Assembly (NCBI RefSeq): GCF_954871325.1 | Contig: NC_088779.1 | Location: 31,184,729-31,248,728, forward strand | DNA: 64,000 nucleotides | Direction: 5' to 3' | From: Gordionus sp. m RMFG-2023 | Lineage: Eukaryota; Nematomorpha; Gordioida; Chordodea; Parachordodidae | Part shown: positions 25,361 to 39,800 of the stretch, piece after piece | Position numbering within the stretch: the stretch's first letter is position 1 | Layout: each line of letters opens with the position of its first letter | Program-made: the position numbers and the translations under genes | The notes under the pieces: model-generated | Database searches by the model: none | The model's input: only the letters and a program-made list of their open reading frames with translations | What the model was told of the DNA's origin: nothing

Positions 25361-25897
25361 CATTGATTGAGCCCATTTCACCCAACTACTCTATCGAAAA
25401 ATGGTACACAATCTAAGGCAGATTTTGGGCAGCGTCAAACTAGGGAAAGATTATTGGTGCTCATAGAAATCTTGAGGAATTAATTTTTTTTAATTTTAAC
25501 AGCTCATTTAGCCCCGGTAAACTATACCCCTTTTCCATTCCCCCAGATTTCACTAATAATATATTTTATTAATTTAATATAGAAAGTTTATGGTTTTATG
25601 ATTTAAGAAAAACGCTAAAAAAAAATTTTTTTTTTATTATTATATTACATCTAGATATTTACGGACTAATTCGAAATCAATAATTTCATTTTCAACCCTT
25701 CGTATATTATGTATCTACATCTCCTAATCGATTTTAAAAAGAGAAATATATGATCCTAACGAACGCTTTCGCCATCCATTTGGACATTCCTACACTCCGT
25801 CGTAAATTGGGGCGGATTATGATTAAGGCATAGAAACTCATCCATCTCACCCTCTCAAAAATCGTTCGAGATATCTATTTTTGAAATAGTTCACCAA

Positions 25898-28800
25898 ATG
25901 AACCAAAATTTAGACTCCAGGAATATTACGGACGCAGATTCCGAGATTAATAACCACGTGACCCTAGAAAATCGCGATTCGAAACTCTCCAACGTTATCG
26001 AAAAATCGGGTGAAGAGAAAAGATCGAAGGACCCTCGGAACCACGAACTAACGCCTAGCCAGGTTACTCCACGTAACGACCCCAACGAATCTGACAAAGT
26101 TTCCTCGCCGAATATCGAATCGAAAGATTCTGGGAAAATTTTGTCGATCCTCAACCGTGGTACGGTCCAATATAAGAATCCCGTCGATGATTCGTTGATC
26201 AATAGAATTGCCCAATCCGAGACCACCAATAATACGGACGATTTTATTGATGATAGCGAATATTCCAAATCATCCTTACCCAAAATCCCAGAAATTCGCA
26301 AAACGCACGCAAACGGAAGCGACAATAATACGGAGGCCCATCGGAATATTTTGTTATCCAGGATTCAAAGATTGCAGGACAAAATCAAGAAGGAGAAGGA
26401 TATCAGAGATGGTTCGTTTTTTTTTTTAAGATTCTTAAAAAAAATTGTTTTTATTTATTTTTCAGCCCGAGGTAGTCGCGACACGTGAATAAAAAAATAT
26501 TAAAATCAATATCCGATCCCGACAATCCGGGTTCGAATTGGATTTGACTCGAGCCGGTTAGTTCCGGAAGACCTTCCTGGGTACTACACGGTTCTGGCCG
26601 TATATTTTTAAACCAAATATTTTAACTTTTTCATCGATCCGATATTCACCTAATGACTCCTATGACCGGTGTGCTGGTTATCAGATCAGTTATAGGCGAA
26701 TATTGGATCTGCGCAGCTTTTTCCTTCCACACTTAAAGACCGATCGGCTATGTCCCATACTATGGCTACCTGGAATGGCGCGTATATCCATACACAGTTT
26801 TATCTAAATTTGATAGACAATGGCACTCGGATCGATTAGAATTATCTTTTGAAATGTCATGTCGTTTCGTATCAATCAACGAAACAAAAAAACATCAATC
26901 AAAACTAAAATAATAAGTTTAGTGTTGGTGTTTTTCTATTATAAAAGGGTTTCGTTTGTTTTAAAAAAAAACTATTTTGAGTTTTTAAAAAAAAACTATT
27001 TTGAGTTTGTTTGTTTTTTTTTAAAAAAAAACACAAAATAAAACATTTTAATTTTTTTTTGTTTGAAATTCAAAAAGTTATTTTTTTATTGTTTTTTGAC
27101 AAAAACTTATTAAAATTATTAATTTAAATTGTAAAGCGCACTTAACTAATTTACTCATCTTTGATGACACAAAACGCGACCTCGATATTCTCAGTGATGA
27201 TTGGCATTTATACATTTTACCTTTAAATTATAATTTTTTTTTAAAAAACAGGAAACGGAAAATGCAATTTTCCAGTTTTTTTAAAAGTTTTTTAAACGAC
27301 AAAATAAACTTAAAAATTTGTTTGTTTTTTTAATCTAAACGACAAAAAAAAATTTTTGTCATCCATGTGTCATAAATAAAATATAAAATATAAAATAAAG
27401 ATGATGTTAAAAGCAAAAATAATAAATAATTTATAAATTATGACTACAAGAATTTCCAGAGATCTGTCAGAAACAGGGGTTTTTAAAAAATAATATGATT
27501 TTAGCAATCCTGATTGATGCTTAATCTTATTTTTAAAATTAAAAATCTGGGACGTTACAAGTAATTCAGTCAATTTTTGCCGTAAACATTTGTATATTTT
27601 TCGCGATTTATATGAAAAAAGTATATAATCAAAAACCAGTTGTTCCATGTATTCATCAAACACCTTTTATCAGAATTATTATAAATTCACAGTGTGTGGG
27701 GGTGGGGGCAGGGTGTACTGTGCACATGGTGAAATGTATTTCCGGTCAAGATTTTTTTTTTCCAGTAAATGATTTAAAAAAATGGGAGATTCTTAATCCC
27801 AATGAATTCCGTATTAATCATTTGGAAAAATCGTGTGATATATCCCTTCAAACAATTACGCAAAAATATTCAAAATAAATGGTATTTTAAAAAAAATACG
27901 AGCCGAACCCTGGAAACGATCAAAAATAACCAGGCCAGAAAAGTTTTTTTCGGAAAAAAATCTTGAGCTGGAATTTGAAAATGTATAAGGATTCGCTTAA
28001 AATTTTGATCACTGCAGGTCTTTTATAAATATACTTTTCCAGTGGATCGATACATCGTATAAAAATGGATCTGGGTACAGATACAGGTGCAAACTTACGA
28101 ATGGATCTGCGTACATGTGGTTTTAAAAGTGCATCTAGGTACAAGATACCACATTTTTTTGTATCTAGATTTAGCAACCCTGATTTCTAACAGATCGGGG
28201 CTGTTGCATCTGGTCCAGCTAACCTACCCGACTATTTTTTTTAAAAATCACACCGATTAAACATTTCTTTTACAATTCGTGATATGTTGTCTTAGCGGCC
28301 GTTAAGAAAATGTTAATTTTAAGCTGATCTTTAAAATAGCAATTTTAAGAAAATATCTTTTAACCTCTCTCTATATTAGTGTTGTTAAACGGCTCGATTT
28401 GAGCCGATTTCTAAAAACGGCTAACTGAATATTTAAGCCAGAAAAGCATTATCTAAGCCTCAAGATTTCGCTAATAGATGTCCAAACCTATGTTCCTTCT
28501 ACAAACAAAATCTTCAGGCTTGCGTAATAGAATTCAAAATGAAATATTGAGTTAGCCGTTTTTAAAATTCGGCTCAAAACGAGCCGTTTAACAACACTAC
28601 TCTATATACATTCATTTTAACGGTTTTATCCTATTTGGGTTTGGTTAAATAAATATACTATTTTTTTTTTAATGTTAAAAACGTAATTATTTACATGATT
28701 TTTTTTTTATTACCTATTTTCAACATAGAAAAATTAAATTGACTGACTACGTCACGTCACGTCTTTCTTCCAATGGGAATATAATGTTTGGTATCGAACA

Positions 28801-30779
28801 AAATTTATTTATTCTCTAAGGGCTGCGTCCGAAATGTCAAAAAATTAAATTCGCGAACTTTAAGCTTATACAATATCTGTATTTTAATTTTTTTTTTAAT
28901 TGTTTGTATCACGGTGGTTAATGTTAGTTTCTGCCCAGTTAACATATAACGATTTTCTAAACAACAACCTAATTTGCTAAATAGGGACCCGATTGAATTT
29001 TTGTAAATGCAATCAGATCCATTTCTTTGTATCATAAAGAGGGGCGGAATCACGCGGTCGCTTCCGATCTACCATATAGCATACCCCATAGCACGTGACC
29101 GCCTGGATGGCGTCACGCCAAAAATTTTGGTCTCTGCAGGATTCGAACCCTGGACTTTCGCATTCTTATAGGCTACACCCGCTTCCCGGAGACCACGATA
29201 GTTTAACATTTATATTATAACCATAATGTGGCAGTGTCGATCCGAACTAACAAAAAAGTATAAAATAAACGATTCGTTTAACGCTACCTTTTTTGGTAGT
29301 AACGCGTACCAGCTTCGTATCGCGCCACTGCCACATATAATTATGATATATACAAAAAATGTCGGTTTCGAGAAGCGTCCGCGACCAGTAGGTTAACGCG
29401 TATATCGCCTACCGCACAGATCTGGGTTCAGAATCCACGAAGGTTTTTTTCCTCGAAGCTAATATGGTTGTGCACTGCGGTACTTAAATATATTACTGAA
29501 AAACTTCACGATTCCATCTGTTAATATATTAACATGGGTCTTGCTAAAAATTTGGTCGTGGTTTAGCAAATTTATCATATGTTGACTTGGCACCGTTTAA
29601 CATTGACTGCCACGATGACAAGTGGTTGGGGAGGATCGGGTGGTTTGATAGTTTTTTCCCAAAAAAATGGCTGCGAACGTTTAAATTTTGAAAATCAAAA
29701 AAAAAATGTTAAACTTAATACTAAATTCCGTCTAGCGTTCAAAATCTCGAAACAGGTGACATATAATGTCTTAAAAAAATTAATTTTATCTCATCAAAAG
29801 AAAGTTATATTATTTTAGTATTTTAATTTTGGTCATGATTATCTTCTCTGTAGTGTTCCGCCTTTTCTTTATATGCAATTTGTCGCCGAAGAAGTATAAT
29901 AATAACTCGGAGTTGATTGGATAGGAGTATAATCGCGAATGTATCAAATTTTAAGATTTTTTTTTTGGCATAAGTGCCTTTCTATCTATCGTCCATGTCA
30001 TTTACTTTTCTATCAATTACCGTGTAACACTCTCCCACTGAAACATTACCGCCAATGCATTTTTTTTACGAATATGTTTGTCTCGGACAGGCAGCCGTCA
30101 ATATCTATTTTATCTTATTGACGGGTTCAGCCATAATTATCGGAACAACCAGGGGCCTTAGTTCATAACAAGGTTTCCTCGAAATTAGACACATCCTATA
30201 TTTATTAAACGATTTTTTCCATAGTAACTCAACTGTTTTCTAGAAATTATTTAGCGGGGAATTATTTTAAATAAAATATTAAATCTAATTTAGCTTAATT
30301 TCGCTTAAAAATAAGTCATTTTATAACCTATTAAAAATCTATAAAATATATTATGATAAATATAATTAAGAAAATATATGTTATGGGGGGGGGGGGATAA
30401 AAGTAAAAGTGGTAGGCATAGATCTAAGATGGAACCTTTTGTTGAATCCGAGAATTTCTGGCGATATTTTCTTATCCAACACGTAGGTTTTCCTTTTGGG
30501 GGGGGGGGGCTTCTCTTCGTAATAAATAAATATATTTTTGTTTTTTTAAAGAAATTAATTAAATATAATTGTCGGTTATAATAGAGGTCCGCAAAGACCA
30601 GGCCCGGGTCCCTTCCGCCCCGTTAAGAATTTTTGGGTTGGTTGTCCGGTCCGGTTTAATGAAAAATTTTTTTTTTTAAAATCTGGCCCTCGTGTTGGGT
30701 TTTGCAAGGATTCTCTACCATTCCACGATAAAAAAAATTTTTTTTATGCCACTTTTAATTATATTTTATTATTAAAGTT

Positions 30780-30839
<60 letters not shown>

Positions 30840-33800
30840 TCAATGACATTGACCGAATTGTATTGACTGACAATATAAAATAGATACAAATAAAATGTCC
30901 TTAAATCAATCCTATCTATTCTCTTCGATCGCTTCATGATTCATTTTTTTATATATAAAATAAATATAATAAATTCACGACAAATATTTTCTTTTAAAAT
31001 TTGAATTTTTTTTTCAAAAAAACAAATAAAAATAAATATAACGAAATTCGAATAATTTATAGATTTCTATTTTCTGGGTACGGTCGTAATATTCCATCTT
31101 TTTTTTTGGGAGCGACAATATGACACGTGGCGTCCCCCATTTTCTTTTTGTTGTTGTATGAATCATAATATGCATGCAACTTTTTTTAATTTTTTTTTAG
31201 GATTAGGACGCCATTTTTTTTAAACATTTATTTAAATATAATTTTACAATTATTCTCCTTATTAATTTGACTAATCCGTCTAATGAGGGCTTTAAAGGCT
31301 TTTTTTTTTAAATATGAATGGAAGGCACACCCCAATCCCTCACAGATAAATTTTAAAAAGATACGAGTTAATATTTGCATACTAACCGCGCATTTACATA
31401 ATTCTCCATTGCACACTCAAGAAAATCTGAATTCGTACCTTAACCTGACTCACCACCCAGTCACCCAACTTCCGGTGACTTCGTCTTCCGTCGATCCTTC
31501 CCACGTAGTTCGAAAAAGTTTCCAAAAAAGGAATCATCTGATCGCAGATCGGCTCAACCGTTACGAAAAACGCCTACGCGAAACCTTTTCGGAACTCGAA
31601 ATGTGCACGTGCGCTCCGCCTCCACGTCCCCTGCGCCCAATGGCCTCGGTTCCGTTATCGTCTAAAATTGTCGAGTCACGAGAATTCGCGATAGGTGACC
31701 AATCAGGGAGCTCGAAAAATAGGACCAGAATGTTTCGATCGGAGTGCGGCAAAGGGAATGGACGAATCGACCAATCGGAGAAAAGACAAAATAGTTTCGG
31801 AGATTCGCACCGATCAGACATCGGTAAAATAAAAGGATCAGATAATTCGACGGGCCAATCGGAGAGCGCTAAATTGGTCCAATCGGAGAATAGCAATTCA
31901 TCCGCAGATTTCTCTAAAAAACGATCCGCAGGTGACGTTAAACAGGGTGGCTCACTTGATAGAGCTAGACAAGCCCCACCTATTCCCCTTCCCCCTTTAT
32001 CAACTCATCATCATTCCGGTTTCCACTGGTTTATGGATAAAGAAATAAGGTTTGTTTTTTTTTTAAAATCTAAACTTTCAAATAATCATGCATGCACCCA
32101 CCCTCGGTGGAATAACGGACCAAGGTATTAACGCAATTTCGCGGTAGCGAGTACCGTTTGGGTAACGGCTAAATGTCCGCTAAATTCGGTTAAAATCTTC
32201 GGGCGGGCTTCCGGGGAAAATCCCGTTAACATTAAGGCGTTTTAATTTATATCAGTTTATTTCCAAATTTCAGCGGTTATCTTTTTAATAAATAAAAAAA
32301 CCCGGGCCAAAGTGATAGCTTAGCCGGTTAAAAACACTTGGTTTAACCCATTTTTTTAACCGGCCAAAAATATAACCGATTACCCACCAAGTTTTTAACC
32401 GGTTTTAAATATAACCAATTACCCACCAAGTTTTTAACCGGTTTTAAATATAACCAATTACCCACCAAGTTTTTAACCGGTTTTAAATATAACCAATTAC
32501 CCACCAAGTTTTTAACCGGTTTTAAATATAACCGATTACCCAACTATAGTCGCCACCACGCCAGTACGCGCTAATTTTTTTTTGCTCAGTTTTCAATCTA
32601 TATCCGACAATAACCAAGGTGTCTTTTATAAAAAAAATTAATTTATAATTATACATACCTACCTCTTTATAATAAAATTAATATAATTAAAATGAAATTT
32701 ATGTATATTTTTTTTTAAAAAAAATAAAACTTAAAAAGAAAAGAAAATAAAATAAAAAACTTCATTCTTAGTAATTCCTTCACGGAATCTTAATTGGATC
32801 ATTGTCCTCCCAATCCATCTCTCCCTCTCTCTCTCTCTCATTCCATATTTTGTTAAAAAAATTCTTTTTTTTCGATTATTAATAAAAAAAAAAATAAAAA
32901 TATTTTTATGATTTTTTTCTTTCCTTTTTTTTTTAAAAAAAATATCGGTAATTAAAAAATCGTGACTTATTCGTATTTAAAAATTGAGGTTTCTTTTTTT
33001 TTTTGAGAAGTTCATATTAGTGATCTGCATCGGGTCCGATTTTTCAAACCCGGCCCGAACCCGATTATTTTTGAAATAATTTACCGGTTCCGAACCCGAA
33101 ACCGGCTTGGCTCGACCCGGAATTTTTAAAATTTTAAAAATAGGCCCGAAGCCCGTTCAGACCGGGTACGGGCCGGGCCTACCAGATCTCTAGTTTATAT
33201 TACGAAATTACATTCTCCTATTTTAAATAAGTGGCTTTCCTCGGGGATTCGAAATCGCTCATTTTTAAATCTTCTTCTTCTTTTTTTTTTTACTGAAGCC
33301 GATTTTTTTTTAAAAAAAAATTTTATTTTAATCTGAAAATGTTTTCCATCACGTGTTAATCAATGACATAATAATAATAATATCTAGATTGACGACGCGT
33401 TCATTAAAAGCGTACATCAGCTGGGGAGGGCCATTTTGGTTACTGAAGGCGATTTTTAAAAACATTATTTAAGTCGGACCTCGATTTTAAAAAATTGGGT
33501 TTATAATGACCCCGGTTTTGACGGGGGACCAGGTGATCTCCTCTTTCGACCGAGCTAAGAAAAAATTTATTACGATTATTGTGGCCACTTATTTTGATTT
33601 AAAAAAAATATTCTTTACGAAATTGTAACAAAATGATTCGAGTTTATTTGCGACAATAGCTCTGACAAAATCATCTTATTCAAAAATTAAACTTTTGCTA
33701 AAAAAAAAATTATCATAAAAAAGAAAGAAAGAAAGAAAGAAATTTTTGAGGAAAATTATGTGATTTTTTTTTTGCTATAAAATATTAAATATATTTTTCT

Positions 33801-36800
33801 AAAGATAAAAATGCCAAAAAAAATAATAATGGTCGCCAGAAATATATATATTTTTTTTTAAATATAATAAAATTCCCAAAGGATCGCAAGTATCTGTGAT
33901 AAAAAAAAATAATAAGATTGAAAAATCTTGCATTATTTGATTTTTGACCAATCTATTCACAAATCTGAGTTCAAGCGAAAAAAAATTTTTTTTTATATAT
34001 AAGCCAAGAAAGTATAAGGGGTAAAAAAAACAAAATGTTTTTTATAAACGTTTTTTATTTTTTTGTATTTTATTTTTATTTTTTTCTCAAGCCGCATGAA
34101 AACGAGGAAGAAAGAGTTAGCTCATATGTTCAAAAAGTTTGGCAGTTTGGATCATCTTCACCCTAGCGCCGTTACCCAGATAAATCCTACCAATTTGAGT
34201 ATAATAATTGATTGACATCTTTGATTTGGCATTTCATTATAAAAAAACAATAATTAGGTTTAATTTAATGTCACCTTTTATATTTTAACCATCGGATGGG
34301 GGAGGGGGTCTAGAAGGCCCTGTAATATTGTGTCAGAAATCCACTTCATAGGCTTGTTAACAGATACAAATATGCTAAGGCACGAAATAATTAAAATAAT
34401 CCAAGCCCGATGTTCCTTCGCATCTCGAAAACCATGTATTTTCCGTTATTGATAACTTCGCCTTCTGATGGGCATACGTGATCCCCCGGAATTTTGGGAA
34501 ACACGTGTATCGGGGCTTTTACGTGTATAGAGGATTTTCGCCCCGTCCAATAACAAATTACGATTCCATTAGGTAAAGCGGGGAAAAAAGCGACAGTATT
34601 CAACAAACTGCTCATTTGGTGGAAAGAGGCTAAATCCCCAATCAATCTAATTGGTCAAAAGAACCCCCTAAAACAACAAATCTCTAGTGGCCATTTTGAT
34701 CGAACAAAAAATTTCATGGCACTCATCCGAGGACTTTTTTTTTAAATAAGGATTTAAAATTTTATTTCTATCAATTATATATGTTATTTTATAAGTTTAT
34801 ATATTATTTTTTAATTACGTTATATAAAATATCGATTTAGTTTTTCATGTCTCTAACAGCTCTATCAAAGATCTCTTTTAACCCTACCACACTGAGAATT
34901 TCTGCTCAATTAGGTTCCCGTAGTCCGTAGTAAAAAAAAATAACATATGTTATATTATAATTAATTTAACTGAATTTTTTTTTTGCATTAGAAAAATAAA
35001 AATTTAATTATTGTATAATTAATTATTTTATTTTTTTTAATATCTTTATATTTTAAAAGAAATAAAAAAGATATTTTAAATAAATATCAAATAACAAATA
35101 GTATAATATTTTTGAAGGAAGAAAATGAATCTTATTTAATAAAAAAAAATAGTAAATATATATATATTATATGTTGAAGCATTGCTATTATGAAATCAAT
35201 AGAAGATCCTACCTGACCCCCTTCAATCATTTTTAAGAATCGATATTTTAATTTATAAATCGGCTTATACTTCCTTTGATATATGGGCTAGGCTATACCT
35301 ATAAAAACGCAAATTTTTTTTAACTACTGCAATTTTAATTTATAAATATATCAAAATATTATTTAGTTTTTAAACACCGTAATTTAAAATTTTTATTGTG
35401 TATTATATATATATATATCTTATAATAGCATTTTTATTATGACGTTGAAATTTAGCTTATAACCATAAAAGAGGAAATTGTCCATAAAAGAGATAACGGA
35501 AATTTTTTTTTCTTTCCTTGGGCTAGCACTGGTTCCAGGAGTTTATCATATGGTAAAAAATATCCGACATAACAAATATCAGAGACCCGCATAGGCGCCA
35601 TTTTTACGGCCCGGCCCGGATTTTTATATTTATTTAAAATTTTTATAGCTAATAATGGCGATTGCTGACCTATTAAGTAAGAAATTACAATTCTTTTGTT
35701 TAGAGTTAGAGACTTTTGTTCTTTACAGAAAGCATGAAAGAAAGAAAAATAAAATAAAAGAATAAATTAGGATAATATTTTATAAAATATAAGTCATTAT
35801 ATATATATAAATAATTTTTTTAATATATTGTTATACTATAAAAAATATTCATTTTCTTGATCAATAAAAAAAACTTTTATTTATTATTAGCTTATTTTTT
35901 GTTATTAATCACCCTTTTTTCCTATTTTTATAGAGGATTAAAAAAAAAGGTAATATTAGTCGAAAGAAAAAAGTTAATATGAAATTGAATTAAAGTGGGA
36001 ATAAAAATAAATTAAAAAAATAATCGTTATTGCTGTGGTAAACTCACATGACCCTTCTATTATTAGCCCATTTTTTTAGATATTATAATCATTTGCCTTA
36101 TCCTCCTTTTTTTTATTGGTTGTACCTATACAATTATACTCTTAAACCTCAACGCAATGCGACGCGACGGTTACTTTAATTTGGATGACACGACAGGGTT
36201 CGGGGGCGTTTTAATTGGGCTTTTAAGAATAAAGAAAAACGATTCCTTGAGTCGGATAATCTTCAAAGATCATAATCATTTTTTTTCTCTTCCCTCTTCC
36301 AGATACTTCCATCGTTACTGGAAAAGCTAAGTTTAGGATCGATATGGCCAAAAACGGTGCCACCGGAGATGTTACCAATATACTAAGGTATTTAATTTTT
36401 TTTTGAAAATTTAAAAAAATTTTTAATGTCAATAAATTCGAATTTGTGCCTCATCCCCCTCTCAAAGTTCCGATTATAACGGTCACCTAGCACCCTTGCC
36501 CGAGCCGGACACTTACCAAAATGATCCTACTCATCCAAACTACTCCTCATCTATCCATACGTCTTCCCAGCTTTCCACCGCATCCTCGACGCCTTCCTCC
36601 TTGTCCGGCAAGGAGAACAATAATTCGTCCACCTTTTACATCGGTTCCGGTTATTTGGCCCAACCTCCTACCCACAAAACCTCTTCGAGTGTTCGCAGCG
36701 TTAAAAGTTCGAATTCTCAAGGTGAAAAAAAAAATCATTTTTTTTTAAATCAGCTGGCATAAATATTTCAGTTATAACTGAATAAAATTTTAGCCCGAAT

Positions 36801-39800
36801 TTGAAAAAAAAACAGCAGAAATATTGCCGGCTGAATCTTTTTTATTTGAAATCGTTAACGAAGAAGGGGAAATTTGAAAAATATGAGCGGTAAATGTTTA
36901 TGGAACACTCTACCATATGTTTTACGGACCGATTAATCGATAAAATTTAACGCTACTTCTTTAAAAATCGCCGCGGGAAAGGAAAAATCCATTCTTTCTT
37001 TCGTTCTTGTAAAAATAACTTTCCTCTATCGGATTCTAAATTTTTTTAAAATTGTCCCATTTCTTCCCAAACATACCAGAATCAAAAACATATCCTATTG
37101 AATAAGACAAAAGAAAAGGTAGTGAATTCTATTTATTTTCATGTATCTTAATTAAGAATCAACTCCTAAATCTCTTTTTTTTAATGATTCTTGGAAACTT
37201 CTTCTTCTTCTCCGTTTAATGGCGATTTCCAGGTTCACCCAAGTTGGCCAGTTTTCCTTCTAAGTCTTGCAGGGACCAGATTTGGTTGGAGTTTTTATTA
37301 GATAATTTTAATGCGCTTCAGGTTTATGGCCCCTTCTTGAATAAGAGAACGGGATATCTATTTGGTGTTACATTTACCCAACAATTGATTCCCTAGGTTC
37401 TGAATCGCCTGCATTTTTCTTCTTCCAAGAATTTAATTTATGATTTATAATCGTTTTTTTTAAATCTGACTTACACTTTTTAAGATCGACGGTTTAACCC
37501 TCCCGCCACCTCTCCGGATAAAACTGCTTTAGCTCCCGAAAAATATGGTAGCAAACAAACCCTCGGCTCTCATCACGCCTTAATCACTCCTTTCAATCCG
37601 AATCCTATTGTGGCACATGATCAGGATCATAATGCCCCAAATATTTTAGCCGGAAATGGGGCATCTAACAACCTTACGAATAACAGGGATATGGTAGAAA
37701 ATGAGGCAAACTTGGAAGATGGGAAATATTCGGGAGAAATTTTAGATCATTCGCCCTCCAAGCAGCAGAAAGAGTTGGACTATTACGGTAACCAAATCCC
37801 GACTCAGCAGGGTCAAAATTATCAAATGCAATACCAGGGACAGCTGGAAAAATTGGCTCAGCAACAAAATCAGGACAGGAGAAATTTGGATAGTTTGAGG
37901 GTTTAGATTTTTTTTAAAAAAAATAAATTCTTTCCAAATTAAATAGCTGATTTTTTTCGTGTACTTTCTAAAAAAAAATGAAAAACAAAGGAGCGGCTAT
38001 GGAGTGGCACTCCATTACTTAGAGCGGAAGCTAGCTCCTTTTAAAAACTCACTGGCGGGAGGGGGGAGCTCGCTCAGGTAGGAGTGGGAACGGGAGCTAC
38101 CCGCTCTTTTAATCCGAATAGAATAATTAAGGTTTGGGGAGGGAGGGGGGTTATAGCTAGACCTCACCCTTACTTCTCGAGGATTTTTTAAAAAAGAATT
38201 ATAATTGTTTAATATAAATTTTTTACAGATAAAGAATCAGCAAGACTTCGCTTCCTTCAACGAGTCAATGTCAGAGATCGGATTCCGATGTGAAGTAAAA
38301 AAAAAAGAAATGAAATAGATTTTACAATTGAAACTTTATTATGCGAGAGAGTTCTAACTAGTTAGCACCATTAAAGTACAGATTCTATTTTGAACTATAA
38401 AGATTATCAGCTAAGTAACCTGTCAGGTCTGGAGAGCTAAGTTTTATTCTCAACGATTCAAAAAACAGCTAGACTTTTTGAAAAACTAGATCGCCAACCG
38501 GAAGGCTCTCTAGACCAAAAAAAAAGCCCTGAATTATGACGGGTCTGGAACTATGTTATATATATGTATCATTTTTTTTTATTTTAACTATAAATGTCTC
38601 TTATAATTCCAACCCATAAAGAATCTGAACGAACAAATAACCGACATCGTAGAACTCCAACAGTCCGAAACCGAGAATTTGAGGTTAGAAATCAAGGCGC
38701 TGGAAGAAAAGATGTCGTATCAAATAGACGACAGGACGCAAGATATACTCGAGATGATGGAAAATATCCAGACCAGGGTAAAAAAAAATTTGTATATTTT
38801 TTTTAATTACGGATTTGATGGACTAATAAACCGAACCTTGCGAAGGTCACTCTCCTCTTCCCTCTTTGTGTTTCCCAAATGAACCCGAATTTAAAGCCAG
38901 AAATGAGCCTGTCTTTCATAAACCCGATCCGAAGTAAAGTTATAAGCCCGGGTTTGGCGTAATACCGAGATTGAATATAGAAAAATTGTGCAAAAGTAGT
39001 CACTCTCGGATACTACGATTTCATGAATATTTTGATATATCCCAAAATGGAGTCTCGCGAGTTGGGCGCGGACCTAGAAATTCAAAAATATTTCGGACTA
39101 GGTCGGGCGCCACCCTAAAATATCCGAGCCGGTTTCGGTCCTGATTCTTTACCTTAAAAGTTTTTTAAAAATACCCAAAGTTCTCATGGCTCGTAAATTT
39201 TTATCTTTTTTTAAAAAAAAATAGTTTTTTATATAATATATTTCGTAAAGTTGATATTGAATCATTTATAAAAACAAAAACGAAATAACCAATTTATCTA
39301 TTTTTTTTTAATTCATCAATATTTAACAAAAAAATAATCGATGTAGCCTTGATAACGAAAGATGTGACGATGGCAAAAATTGATAATTTTTTAAAATAAT
39401 TTTATAATGATTATTAAATATGTAATTTACTTATTTATTTATAACCTTGATATATCAAGATTTCGAAGCTTGAATTGGCCCAACAAAGGCAACAGATAGG
39501 CTCTCTCGAGGGGCTGGAGATGTCAGCTGCCCGCAATCTCTTGCTCAAATTCATCAATATATTGTTAGCCTTTCTACAACTAGTCCTACTCTTAACGTCC
39601 ACGTTCGCCACCATACTCAGCCCCTTCGTTAAAACTAGGTATGTATCAAAATCCAACCAATAAACCATACAACATACTCCTTCTAAACTTTTATTTTTTA
39701 TACTTGGCTAGGTTTCACTGGATAAATAAATAAGTTACTTGAAATTAAAATGTATAATAAAAATACTATTTTAAATAAACAGGCATAATGAAGGTATATA

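Larger units (their letters stand above)
26412..31421 (+). other. TMCC intron 1 (5.0 kb), repeat-filled
   Basis: Begins with a GC-richer block (26,462-26,860) that has no recognised gene. It holds a short AAAAACTATTTTGAG duplication near 26,965-27,005, MITEs at about 27,920-28,190 and 28,377-28,599, tRNA-like pieces at 29,128-29,195 and 29,364-29,444, an inverted pair around 28,910-28,980 and 29,560-29,625, and a (TTTC)n array at 30,778-30,841. Open frames inside, such as 27,612-27,878, have no family resemblance. Confidence 0.6.
32050..34091 (+). other. TMCC intron 2 (2.0 kb)
   Basis: Holds a 39-bp minisatellite (32,348-32,541), a (CT)n run near 32,822-32,839, a hAT-type MITE (33,018-33,192), one arm of the CAGCTG/CGCCAT MITE (about 33,390-33,445) and a short (AAAG)n near 33,721-33,742. 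No other gene seen. Confidence 0.65.

Noticed and set aside
27370-28177. Open frames on both strands in TMCC intron 1
   Set aside because: They overlap MITE material and show no family features.
29128-29195. Functional tRNA gene on the minus strand
   Set aside because: A and B boxes are too close for an anticodon arm and the acceptor stem has a mismatch.
32343-32543. 13-residue repeat protein on the minus strand
   Set aside because: It follows from the 39-bp minisatellite length; no start, splice or codon signal.
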